Below, one piece after another: positions 1-6,741 of a DNA stretch of 20,582 bases. The position numbers and the translations under genes were made by a program. Location: contig JAHHTR010000032.1 of NCBI GenBank assembly GCA_020024515.1, positions 1-20,582 on the forward strand, in the 5' to 3' direction. This DNA is from Angelakisella sp. Its GTDB lineage: Bacteria; Bacillota; Clostridia; Oscillospirales; Ruminococcaceae. The notes beneath the pieces were generated by a model. It was not told the origin of the DNA. It was given only the letters and a program-made list of their open reading frames with translations, and ran no database searches. Every line of letters starts with the position of its first letter. The first letter of the stretch is position 1.

Positions 1-5
1 AAATC

Positions 6-40
6 AAAAGCCCAAAATCTCAATCGGATTTTGGGCTTTT
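6..40 (-). terminator. Bidirectional intrinsic terminator
   Basis: A perfect 14-bp stem (6-19 with 27-40) closes a 7-nt loop. The A-run on the left and T-run on the right give a U-tract in either direction. On the minus strand it is the only hairpin after the EpsG-like gene with a U-tract, so it is the likely end of that transcript. It may also end a plus-strand transcript entering from outside the window. Confidence 0.8.
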
Positions 41-51
41 TCTACACTCTG

Positions 52-81
52 AAGTCTTGACTTTGATGTAAGTCAAGACTT
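52..81 (+). terminator. Second hairpin terminator, plus-strand polarity
   Basis: A perfect 12-bp stem (52-63 with 70-81) with a 6-nt loop is followed on the plus strand by a T-run (80-84). Read on the minus strand it has no U-tract, so it probably backs up the preceding hairpin in stopping rightward transcription from beyond the left edge. It starts only 10 bp past the EpsG-like stop codon. Confidence 0.6.
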
Positions 82-91
82 TTTGTTATAT

Positions 92-1291
92 TTATTTGTT
101 TAAGTTTGAAACGAATGTATTGTTGTCAACAGCTTGCTCTTTGTTAAATATACTTACATATGGGTAGGCTTTATGGTAACCGTTTACTGCACCTAAGGCA
201 AAATTAAATATGCAGAAACAGATAATAACAAAAGTAATCAGTGATTTTGTGTCATTTAGCTGTTTTTGTTTTGATTTGTTTGCTATTTTTTCATAATCAT
301 TTTGTTCTTTTGTATTTAAACTTTCTATATCTTTGCGGTAAAGAGAAAGAATTTGAGGTATGAAGATTAAGAAATATAGTTGAAAATGTATTGAAAATCT
401 TTCGATAATAAAAACATTTATACCCATTAAAGTAATAGTCATAGTTATAAGTGATATATAGAATATATAGCTGTTTTTCTTATCTTTTTTATAAAGTTTT
501 TGTGTGAAAATAAGTGTAATTATCATTATTACAGCTTGTAAAATCATAGTTTTAATACTGCCTTTTCCCAAATACATTTGAAGTTCAGGATTATTAAAAT
601 ACTTGCTGTATACAGTAAATTGAGCCAATATATTTATTGCTGGCTTTATAGCAAAAATACCTATTAAGCATATTGCTGACATAAGTGAACACCATATTTT
701 GTTTAGTGGCAATCTTGATATTATATATACAGGTAATGCAATCAGTGCACTGAAATGGAATGTTGTTGCAAGCAAAATAATCAGTAAATATTTTATTGTG
801 TTTCCATTTTTAAGATATTTATATCCCCAAAACAGCACCACTGCCGCCATACTTTGACGTAAAAAGTTCATATTTGTGGCAAATATGTGTAGAGAGATAT
901 ATAGTAGATATGAAATCCAAGGAGAGTCGGTGTTTTTATATGTTATATAGAAAATAGAACCGATAATAAAAGTACTTGATACAAATAGCCATATTTGATA
1001 ATTATCGGTAATGCAAGCGACAAGCCAAGAGAATATATAGTATGATGGTTCTTTCCAATGAGCTTTAACTACATCTGTAAATGATTGGGAGCAAACTTGT
1101 TTAAAAAAATCATTGTACATATCATAATCGAAGCCAATTCTATAACGAAAAGAAGAAACAAGTATAAAAGAAACAGCTAAAATTATCATAGAAGAAATAC
1201 GTATTTTGTTGTGATATGGATTAGTTTTAGTTTTTTCGTCAAGTATCCATGCAAGGATTACCAAACAAATTAAACCAATATATACAGTCAT
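92..1291 (-). CDS. EpsG-family polysaccharide polymerase-like membrane protein
   Basis: A 399-residue, strongly hydrophobic protein with about ten predicted membrane segments. The N-terminal part carries a signature typical of the EpsG/YveQ family: a first membrane helix, then SFRYRIGFDYDMYNDFF, a later EPSYY, and NFLRQSMA after the central helices. EpsG proteins are thought to polymerise exopolysaccharide repeat units at the membrane, like Wzy. The start ATG is preceded by AAAGGAG at a good distance. A charged, Lys/Asn-rich loop lies before the last helix. No glycosyltransferase, flippase or chain-length regulator is seen here: its right neighbour is rnpB, and on the left the gene ends at terminators. 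It is therefore either an orphan polymerase or works with a locus elsewhere. Family call is good; substrate unknown. Confidence 0.75.
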   Translation of the reverse strand: MTVYIGLICLVILAWILDEKTKTNPYHNKIRISSMIILAVSFILVSSFRYRIGFDYDMYNDFFKQVCSQSFTDVVKAHWKEPSYYIFSWLVACITDNYQIWLFVSSTFIIGSIFYITYKNTDSPWISYLLYISLHIFATNMNFLRQSMAAVVLFWGYKYLKNGNTIKYLLIILLATTFHFSALIALPVYIISRLPLNKIWCSLMSAICLIGIFAIKPAINILAQFTVYSKYFNNPELQMYLGKGSIKTMILQAVIMIITLIFTQKLYKKDKKNSYIFYISLITMTITLMGINVFIIERFSIHFQLYFLIFIPQILSLYRKDIESLNTKEQNDYEKIANKSKQKQLNDTKSLITFVIICFCIFNFALGAVNGYHKAYPYVSIFNKEQAVDNNTFVSNLNK

Positions 1292-1376
1292 TAAATAGTC
1301 TCCTTTAAATTAATATAAACTTTAACTAATAATTTAGCATAATTTTATAAAAAAAACAAGTGTAAAAAATAAATAC

Positions 1377-1405
1377 TTTACATAGGTTTAAAAATGTGCT
1401 AAACT
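1377..1405 (+). promoter_or_regulatory. Candidate sigma-A promoter of rnpB
   Basis: TTTACA (1377-1382), a 17-nt spacer and TAAACT (1400-1405) match sigma-A elements at 5/6 and 4/6. Initiation about 7 nt downstream would fall near 1412, just before the first base of the RNase P RNA outer helix at 1421. The same intergenic stretch must also hold the divergent promoter of the EpsG-like gene, for which I see only weak candidates. Confidence 0.5.
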
Positions 1406-1420
1406 GTTTAAGTATTATTT

Positions 1421-1770
1421 GAGTATACTGGACAACAGCGGAAATGCTTTTGGGCATTTATGAGGAAAGTCCGAGCTTCACAGGGTAAAAATAGCTGCTA
1501 ACGGCAGCCGGAGGCGACTCTAGGGAAAGTGCAACAGAGATATACCGCCGAAATTTTTCGGTAAGGGTGGAAAGGCGAGGTAAGAGCTCACCGGATTGTA
1601 GGAGACTACAATGCCATGTAAACCCTATTTGAAGCAACACCGATAGGAATATGGTCAATTTTGACCTAAACGGCGACCCGTCGGTTCCGACAAGGTGGCT
1701 TGAGCCTTTGAGCAATTAAAGGCCTAGATAGATTGTTGTCTAAACAGAACTCGGCTTATAGGTATACTCA
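1421..1770 (+). ncRNA. rnpB: RNase P RNA, bacterial class A
   Basis: Catalytic RNA of RNase P, which removes 5' leaders from tRNA precursors. The ends pair: GAGTATAC at 1421-1428 with GTATACTC at 1762-1769 (helix P1). Conserved regions appear in order: GAGGAAAGTCCGAGC (near 1460), the GGAAAGTGCAACAGAGATATACCGCC-type core written here in two parts (GGAAAGTGCAACAG, then ATATACCGCC), AAGGGTGGAAAGGCGAGG, GAGCTCACCGG, TGGCTTGAGCC, GGCCTAGAT and finally ACAGAACTCGGCTTA. The 5' CCGAG pairs with the 3' CTCGG to form P4; in E. coli this is CCGGG with CCCGG, a compensated change. Order and spacing fit class A rather than the Bacillus-type class B. The open frame opposite this gene is not a protein. Confidence 0.97.
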
Positions 1771-1802
1771 AATTAATATATAAAATTTTATTGTGCTAAT
1801 AT

Positions 1803-1857
1803 AAAACAACACCTATTTTTGATAGATTTTGTATCCATCTAAAATAGGTGTTGTTTT
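1803..1857. terminator. Bidirectional terminator between rnpB and the feo operon
   Basis: A perfect 17-bp stem (1803-1819 with 1841-1857) has A-rich and T-rich ends, so U-tracts form in both directions. It ends rnpB on the plus strand and the convergent feo operon on the minus strand. Confidence 0.92.
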
Positions 1858-1896
1858 TGTGTATGTTCGTATGTACGGAGTATAGAAAAAGTCTAA

Positions 1897-2079
1897 TTAT
1901 TTTTTCTCTTGTTGTGAGTGGCATTTGCATGCTGCGGAACAACCACTGCAATTACAGCCACAAGCAGATTTTCCTGATTTCTTTTGTTTTACCAAGTATA
2001 CTATTATAGCAACTACTATGCACAAAAGAATAGCACTTATTATAATTGTTGATAAGTTTTGTGATAAAAAGTTAATCAT
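1897..2079 (-). CDS. FeoB-associated Cys-rich membrane protein
   Basis: A 60-residue peptide with one N-terminal membrane helix (about residues 10-30), a short basic stretch (KQKKSGK), then a Cys-rich tail: C40, C42, C44, C47, C51, C53 followed by H54. This arrangement is that of the FeoB-associated Cys-rich membrane protein family (Pfam PF12669-like). It is the last gene of the feo operon, 26 bp after feoB, with a GAGGT ribosome site. A role in binding or handing over iron at the inner face of the membrane beside FeoB is inferred from position and cysteine content; the family's mechanism is not settled. Confidence 0.88.
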   Translation of the reverse strand: MINFLSQNLSTIIISAILLCIVVAIIVYLVKQKKSGKSACGCNCSGCSAACKCHSQQEKK

Positions 2080-2105
2080 AAATTTTTACCTCGATTTCTT
2101 ATTGA

Positions 2106-4262
2106 TTACGCATTAATTTTTACTTTGTTATTAAGTTGATGCTTTTGTTGATTGTATGGCTTAAACAGCATATACAACATACCAACCAAAATAACAACTG
2201 CGGCTATAAGTCCGATTATATTTACGCTACCTGTAAACAGTAGACCGAATTGGTAAATCATCAGTGATACAGCGTATGCAAACACTGTTTGATACAGAAT
2301 AGCAAACCATGTCCAACGAGCATTGTTCATTTCTCTTTTTATTGCACCGATTGCTGCAAAACAAGGAGCGCACAATAGGTTGAATATTAGGAATGAGTAT
2401 GCTTGTAGTGCTGTATAATCAGTTGCAATCAGTCCCCAAATTTCGTTACCGTCTTCTGAAAGTTCACCTGCAAAATTGTACAGAATACCAAATGTTGTAA
2501 CAACGTTTTCTTTCGCAACAAGACCTAAGAATGTAGCGACTGTTGCTTTTGCGTTACCAAAGCCAAGAGGAGCAAATATCCAAGCAATAGCGTTACCTAT
2601 ATATCCCAAGATACTGTGGTCATAGTTATCGACTGCACCAAATGAACCGTCAATAAATCCATAAGCTGATGTGAACCAAATTACTATTGCGGAAAGCAGT
2701 ATGATTGTACCGGCTTTTTTGATGAATGACCAACCTCTTTCCCACATTGAACGAAGTACCGTACCAATTTGTGGCATATGGTATGCAGGCAACTCCATAA
2801 CGAATGGTGCAGGCTCACCTGAGAATGGTTTTGTCTTTTTAAGCATTATACCTGAAACGATGATTGCTGCTATACCTACAAAGTATGCTGATGGAGCAAC
2901 CCACCAAGCACCGCCGAATAATGCACCTGAAATAAGAGCTATAATAGGAAGTTTAGCACCGCATGGCATAAATGTTGTTGTCATTATTGTCATACGTCTG
3001 TCACGTTCATTTTCGATTGTTCTGCTTGCCATAACACCGGGGATACCGCAACCTGTACCAATTAGCATTGGTATAAATGATTTACCGGATAGACCGAATT
3101 TACGGAAAACTCTGTCAAGAACAAATGCGATACGTGACATATAACCACATTCTTCCAAGAATGCAAGGAAGATGAAAAGCACAAAAATTTGTGGAACAAA
3201 GCCCAAAACCGCACCAACACCGCCAACAATACCGTCAACGATAAGTCCTTGTAAGAATGGTGCTGTGTTCATGCTTTCAAGGGCACTTGCAACTGCCGGT
3301 GATATCCATTCAGCGAAAAGTGTATCATTTGTAAAGTCAGTAACTAAAGTACCTATTGTTGTTACTGATATGTAGTACACTACAAACATAATAAGAGCGA
3401 AAATAGGTAGAGCCAAAAATCTATTTGTTACAAATCTGTCTATTTTATCAGATGGTGAAAGTTGACCTTTATTTTTCTTTATGTAGCATTTACTGATTAT
3501 GCTTGATATAAAGTTATATCTTTCGTTTGTTATAATACTTTCACTGTCATCATCGTGACTTGTTTCTACATCTTTGATAAGATTTTCTATTTCTAGATTA
3601 ACGCTTTCGTTTATGTTAAGCTCATTCTGTATTTCGCTGTCATGCTCAAACATTTTGATAGCAAAAAATCTTTGTTGATTTCTTTTTACACTGTTGCCAA
3701 GTAGTCCTTCTATACCGTTTAGTGCTTTGTCAACTTCTTCACCGTAGATATTTACGTGTTGGACAGGAGTATTTTTCTCTGCAAGAGCAATAGTTGCCTT
3801 TACAACTTCGCTTATGCCATGTCCTTTCATAGCTGATATTTCAAACACAGGACATTTTAGGATATCAGCTAGTTTATCTGTTTTAATTATATCACCGTAT
3901 TTTTTTACAACATCCATCATATTTACTGCAAGAACAACAGGTATTCCTATTTCAAGCAGTTGTGTTGTAAGGTATAGGTTTCTTTCTAGGTTTGTTCCAT
4001 CAACAATATTGATTATTGCGTTTGGAGAGTCATTTAATAAATATTTTCTTGCAACTACTTCTTCCGGTGTATATGGTGAAAGAGAGTATATACCGGGCAA
4101 GTCTGTTATTGTTATTTCTTTGTTTGTTTTTAACTTGCCTTCTTTCTTTTCAACTGTTACGCCGGGCCAGTTACCAACATATTGGTTTGACCCTGTTAAA
4201 TAGTTAAATAGTGTTGTTTTACCACTGTTCGGGTTACCTGCAAGTGCAATTTTAATACTCAT
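2106..4262 (-). CDS. feoB: Ferrous iron transport protein B
   Basis: A 718-residue membrane Fe(II) transporter with an N-terminal G domain, of usual length. G motifs are intact: G1 GNPNSGKT (9-16), G2 Thr36 in PGVTVEKKEG, G3 DLPG (54-57), G4 NMMD (114-117), G5 SAMK (143-146). After a helical spacer and an acidic, Ser-rich linker come two Gate regions among about ten membrane helices, including the conserved GTGCGIPGVMASRTIEN segment and a second Cys motif (LLCAPCFAAIG). The start has AAAGGA 12 nt upstream. It is third in the operon after two feoA genes and is followed by the Cys-rich peptide. A DtxR-like palindrome lies 25 bp before its start codon, so it may be separately iron-controlled. 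Confidence 0.97.
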   Translation of the reverse strand: MSIKIALAGNPNSGKTTLFNYLTGSNQYVGNWPGVTVEKKEGKLKTNKEITITDLPGIYSLSPYTPEEVVARKYLLNDSPNAIINIVDGTNLERNLYLTTQLLEIGIPVVLAVNMMDVVKKYGDIIKTDKLADILKCPVFEISAMKGHGISEVVKATIALAEKNTPVQHVNIYGEEVDKALNGIEGLLGNSVKRNQQRFFAIKMFEHDSEIQNELNINESVNLEIENLIKDVETSHDDDSESIITNERYNFISSIISKCYIKKNKGQLSPSDKIDRFVTNRFLALPIFALIMFVVYYISVTTIGTLVTDFTNDTLFAEWISPAVASALESMNTAPFLQGLIVDGIVGGVGAVLGFVPQIFVLFIFLAFLEECGYMSRIAFVLDRVFRKFGLSGKSFIPMLIGTGCGIPGVMASRTIENERDRRMTIMTTTFMPCGAKLPIIALISGALFGGAWWVAPSAYFVGIAAIIVSGIMLKKTKPFSGEPAPFVMELPAYHMPQIGTVLRSMWERGWSFIKKAGTIILLSAIVIWFTSAYGFIDGSFGAVDNYDHSILGYIGNAIAWIFAPLGFGNAKATVATFLGLVAKENVVTTFGILYNFAGELSEDGNEIWGLIATDYTALQAYSFLIFNLLCAPCFAAIGAIKREMNNARWTWFAILYQTVFAYAVSLMIYQFGLLFTGSVNIIGLIAAVVILVGMLYMLFKPYNQQKHQLNNKVKINA

Positions 4263-4286
4263 AATTAAAAATAATCCTTTCTACAA

Positions 4287-4304
4287 GGTTAGCTTTTACT
4301 AACT
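4287..4304. promoter_or_regulatory. DtxR-like palindromic operator before feoB (site 3)
   Basis: GGTTAG-CTTTTA-CTAACT: the same half-sites and 6-bp gap as the two copies before feoA1. It sits between feoA2 and feoB, immediately upstream of the feoB ribosome site. DtxR/IdeR operators use related GGTTAG/CTAACC half-sites but with a much shorter gap, so the regulator identity is inference. Confidence 0.6.
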
Positions 4305-4319
4305 TAATTTGACAAATAA

Positions 4320-4341
4320 ACAGACTTTATTGTTGGTCTGT
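4320..4341 (-). terminator. Possible weak terminator or attenuator between feoA2 and feoB
   Basis: On the minus strand a 6-bp stem ACAGAC/GTCTGT with a 10-nt loop is followed by TTATTTG, a U-rich but interrupted tract. It lies just after the feoA2 stop. It could lower readthrough into feoB or stabilise the feoA mRNA end. The stem is short, so this is tentative. Confidence 0.3.
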
Positions 4342-4354
4342 CGGTGGTACAAAA

Positions 4355-4582
4355 TTATGAATTTGTAACTTCTATTATCTCGGCATCTGCTTTACGTAGA
4401 GATAGCTCATATCCACGTACAGTAAGCTCAATAGGGTCGCCAAGTGGTGCTACTTTTCTAACATAGATAGAAGTACCTTTGGTTATACCCATATCCATAA
4501 TACGTCTTTTTAAAGCACCTTCGCCATTAAGTTTGGTAACTACTACAGTTTGACCTACTTTGACATCTTTTAATGTACTCAT
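4355..4582 (-). CDS. feoA: FeoA domain protein, second copy
   Basis: A 75-residue stand-alone FeoA, an SH3-like beta-barrel protein of the cytosol that supports FeoB function. Typical family features are seen: VGQTVVVTKLNGEGALKRRIMDMGITKGTSIYVRKVAPLGDPIELTVRGYELSLRK. The GALKRRIMDMG and APLGDPIE/GYELSLR stretches are the classic FeoA core, and this copy is closer to the canonical family than its neighbour. It has a strong GGAGG ribosome site 6-7 nt before ATG and lies 28 bp downstream of the first feoA. Confidence 0.93.
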   Translation of the reverse strand: MSTLKDVKVGQTVVVTKLNGEGALKRRIMDMGITKGTSIYVRKVAPLGDPIELTVRGYELSLRKADAEIIEVTNS

Positions 4583-4610
4583 ATTTTTCCTCCATAAAAA
4601 ACTATATTAT

Positions 4611-4820
4611 TTAAATAATAATTTTATTTGCCATACCTTTATTAATTGCTATTCTGGAATTTTTAATTTCCACGATAACATCACCGAGGATTTCATTTAC
4701 AACCACAACAGTTGCACCTGTAACAAAACCCAATTGTTTTAAGTGACGCAATACTTCTTCGTTGCCTGTAATTTTTTTTATTGTATTCATTTCTCCAATC
4801 TTTGCAAATGTTAGTGGCAT
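4611..4820 (-). CDS. feoA: FeoA domain protein, first gene of the feo operon
   Basis: A 69-residue FeoA-like protein starting MPLTFAK. The frame extends to another ATG at 4838, but AAAGGA (4831-4836) lies 9 nt before the ATG at 4820, so the shorter start is preferred. It retains the FeoA pattern (LRHLKQLGFVTGATVVVVNEILGDVIVEIKNSRIAINKGMANKI) but is clearly diverged from the second copy: it has VNEILGDVIVEI where the other has APLGDPIELTV. Two FeoA proteins in front of one FeoB recur in Clostridia; whether they have separate partners is unknown. The leader carries two operator palindromes. Confidence 0.9.
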   Translation of the reverse strand: MPLTFAKIGEMNTIKKITGNEEVLRHLKQLGFVTGATVVVVNEILGDVIVEIKNSRIAINKGMANKIII

Positions 4821-4840
4821 AAAGTTCAATCCTTTCATAA

Positions 4841-4858
4841 AGTTAGAAAGACCTAACT
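4841..4858. promoter_or_regulatory. DtxR-like palindromic operator in feo leader (site 1)
   Basis: AGTTAG-AAAGAC-CTAACT: a perfect 6-bp inverted repeat with a 6-bp gap, between the predicted transcription start and feoA1. Its centre is 34 bp from the centre of site 2, about three helical turns, compatible with two proteins on the same DNA face. Confidence 0.6.
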
Positions 4859-4874
4859 GTTTAGTTTAAATATT

Positions 4875-4892
4875 GGTTAGCAAAAGCTAACT
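4875..4892. promoter_or_regulatory. DtxR-like palindromic operator at feo promoter (site 2)
   Basis: GGTTAG-CAAAAG-CTAACT: the strongest of the three copies, since the inner C and G also pair (GTTAGC/GCTAAC). It lies just downstream of the predicted -10 box, where a bound repressor would block initiation or clearance. Confidence 0.65.
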
Positions 4893-4904
4893 GTTATCGT
4901 ATAT

Positions 4905-4933
4905 AGTTTAGTTTAATTTTATTATTTTGTCAA
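4905..4933 (-). promoter_or_regulatory. Candidate sigma-A promoter of the feo operon
   Basis: On the minus strand a perfect TTGACA (4933-4928), a 17-nt spacer and TAAACT (4910-4905). Initiation would fall near 4898, with operator site 2 at about +6 to +23 and site 1 at about +40 to +57, a layout expected for an iron-repressed operon. Confidence 0.6.
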
Positions 4934-4978
4934 TAGCTTTTTAATAAAAAAAACATATTATAAATATTTTATAGAAAA

Positions 4979-5000
4979 ATACCATTTAATATGGTATAAT
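4979..5000 (+). promoter_or_regulatory. Extended -10 promoter with overlapping palindrome, rlmA operon
   Basis: TGGTATAAT (4992-5000) is a perfect extended -10 element; no good -35 is present, as is common for that class. A perfect inverted repeat ATACCAT-TTAAT-ATGGTAT (4979-4997) overlaps the -10 box, so the promoter may carry an operator. It drives the rightward rlmA-DAHP synthase-MBL-SUKH operon, with about 50 nt of leader. Confidence 0.6.
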
Positions 5001-5048
5001 GATTGTATAATATTTAATAAAATATAAATTTGGAGTATATAAAGAATA

Positions 5049-5870
5049 ATGAATAATTTTATTTGCCCTGTGTGTAGTGAAATTTTGATAAAAACAAATA
5101 CCATATATAAATGCATAAACAATCATACTTTTGATATATCAAAAAAAGGTTATGTCAATTTACTTATGAGTCAAAATAACAAGAATAAGCAGCATGGCGA
5201 TGATAAAATAATGGTGAGTGCAAGACGTGATTTTTTAAATAAAGGGTATTATAGCCCTTTTATGCAAGAAATCTGTAAAATGGTAAATAAATATGCGGAA
5301 AATAATTACACAATATTAGATGCAGGTTGTGGTGAATGTTACTATACAAATAATATTTATAAATACTTGCTTGAAAATGGAAAATGTGTGGATTTATTCG
5401 GAATTGATATTTCAAAGAATGCTTTGGAAATATCAAGCAGAGAGTTTTCGCAAATTAATAAGACAGTGGCAAGTGTATTTAAAATACCTATGCAAGAGGA
5501 TAGCTGTGATATTTTGATTAACATCTTTTCACCGTTTAGTGATATGGAATACAAAAGAGTAATAAAGACAGGTGGAAAACTTATTCTTGCCATTCCGCTT
5601 GAAAATCATCTATGGGAACTGAAAGAGGCGGTATATGAAAAGCCTTATAAAAACGAAGTTGCTACATATAATATTGACGGATATAATTTCTTGGAAGAAA
5701 AAAGAGTAGAGTATGATGTAACTTTACAAGGAAATGATACTATTAAAAATTTATTTATGATGACACCGTATTATTACAAAACATCAAAAACAGATTTTGA
5801 TAAACTGGATAATTATGAAATACTTTCAACAAGATTGGAGTTTGCCATACTGGTATACGAAAAAATATAG
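5049..5870 (+). CDS. rlmA: RlmA-like 23S rRNA (guanine-N1) methyltransferase
   Basis: A 273-residue SAM-dependent methyltransferase of the RlmA/TlrB family, which methylates N1 of a guanine in the 23S rRNA hairpin near position 745-748. An N-terminal zinc site is visible as C6, C9, C22, H26 (CPVC...CINNH), followed by the family signature FDISKKGYVNLL and a phosphate-rich-RNA contact region (KQHGDDKIMVSARRDFL). SAM motif I is ILDAGCGECYYT (89-100); GIDISKNALEIS and the INIFSPF segment follow. Length is normal. It is the first gene of the operon. Whether it acts on G745 (RlmA I) or G748 (RlmA II) cannot be told from sequence alone. Confidence 0.88.
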   Translation: MNNFICPVCSEILIKTNTIYKCINNHTFDISKKGYVNLLMSQNNKNKQHGDDKIMVSARRDFLNKGYYSPFMQEICKMVNKYAENNYTILDAGCGECYYTNNIYKYLLENGKCVDLFGIDISKNALEISSREFSQINKTVASVFKIPMQEDSCDILINIFSPFSDMEYKRVIKTGGKLILAIPLENHLWELKEAVYEKPYKNEVATYNIDGYNFLEEKRVEYDVTLQGNDTIKNLFMMTPYYYKTSKTDFDKLDNYEILSTRLEFAILVYEKI

Positions 5871-5900
5871 ATTTGTCAAAGGATAGAAAAGAGATAAAAA

Positions 5901-6716
5901 GTGAGTAATTTTAAATATGTATTAAAAAATGAAAATTTGCAAAAAACAGTAATAAAAGTAGGTGAAACAAAGATAGGTGAAGATTTTTTGCTTATTGCAG
6001 GACCATGCAGTGTGGAGGATATTAACCAAGTAGAAGAAATTGCGCAGAGCGTAAAAAAAAGCGGCGCAAATGTACTTCGTGGCGGAGCATATAAGCCACG
6101 TACATCTCCGTATAGTTTTAGAGGACTAGGACTGCAAGGACTTGAATATTTAAAGTATGCGGGGCAAAAAGTGGGATTGCCGATTATTACAGAAGTTTGC
6201 GATACAAGAGATGTAGAGACCGTTGCGTATTATAGTGATATTTTGCAAATAGGAACACGAAATATGCAAAACTTCTCGTTACTTGTGGAAGTAGGCAAAA
6301 CAAATAGACCTGTACTTCTCAAACGTGGTATATACAGCACGATTGATGAATTTTTAAATTCTGCCGAATATATAATGAATGAAGGAAACAAAAATGTAAT
6401 TCTTTGTGAGAGAGGTATACGCACAGTTGAGACAGAGTATACACGCAATACGCTAGATTTAAGCACAGTTGCACTGCTGAAACAAATAACACATCTTCCT
6501 GTAATAGTTGACCCATCGCACGCAACAGGTAGGGCGGATTTAATTGAACCTATGTGTTTAAGCTCAATTATGGCAGGTTGTGACGGTCTTGAAATAGAAG
6601 TGCATAATTCTCCTGATAAGGCTTTGAGTGACAGTGAACAACAAATTACACCGGAAGAATTCAGTAATATGTCAAAAAAGATATTTAAAACTGTTGAATT
6701 TAAGAAAAATTTATAA
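5901..6716 (+). CDS. aroF: 3-deoxy-7-phosphoheptulonate (DAHP) synthase, class I-beta, catalytic domain only
   Basis: First enzyme of the shikimate pathway: condenses phosphoenolpyruvate with erythrose 4-phosphate. The 271-residue barrel has the I-beta motifs AGPCSVE (33-39), RGGAYKPRTSPYSFRGLG (60-77), TEVCDTRD, QIGTRNMQN, LLKRG and VDPSHATG. Expected metal ligands are C36, H207, E233 and D244. The protein starts about 30 residues before AGPCSVE, so it lacks both the N-terminal ferredoxin-like domain (as in Thermotoga) and the chorismate mutase fusion (as in Bacillus); feedback inhibition by aromatic products is therefore unlikely. The start is GTG, no ATG fits, and the ribosome site is weak. 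It lies 30 bp after rlmA. The symbol aroF is conventional; aroA or aroG are also used. Confidence 0.93.
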   Translation: MSNFKYVLKNENLQKTVIKVGETKIGEDFLLIAGPCSVEDINQVEEIAQSVKKSGANVLRGGAYKPRTSPYSFRGLGLQGLEYLKYAGQKVGLPIITEVCDTRDVETVAYYSDILQIGTRNMQNFSLLVEVGKTNRPVLLKRGIYSTIDEFLNSAEYIMNEGNKNVILCERGIRTVETEYTRNTLDLSTVALLKQITHLPVIVDPSHATGRADLIEPMCLSSIMAGCDGLEIEVHNSPDKALSDSEQQITPEEFSNMSKKIFKTVEFKKNL

Positions 6717-6741
6717 TATAGGATTGAAAGGTAATTAATTT

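Noticed and set aside
1458..1715. 85-codon open frame on the minus strand
   Set aside because: It lies antisense inside rnpB, has no ribosome site and no recognisable protein features.
2671..3375. Plus-strand open frames of 157 and 67 codons inside feoB
   Set aside because: These are antisense to intact FeoB membrane helices and carry no coherent domain or ribosome site.
4860..4916. Direct repeat of TTTAGTTTAA in the feo leader as a further operator
   Set aside because: Two short AT-rich copies, one inside the -10 region; not palindromic and not matching the other three sites.
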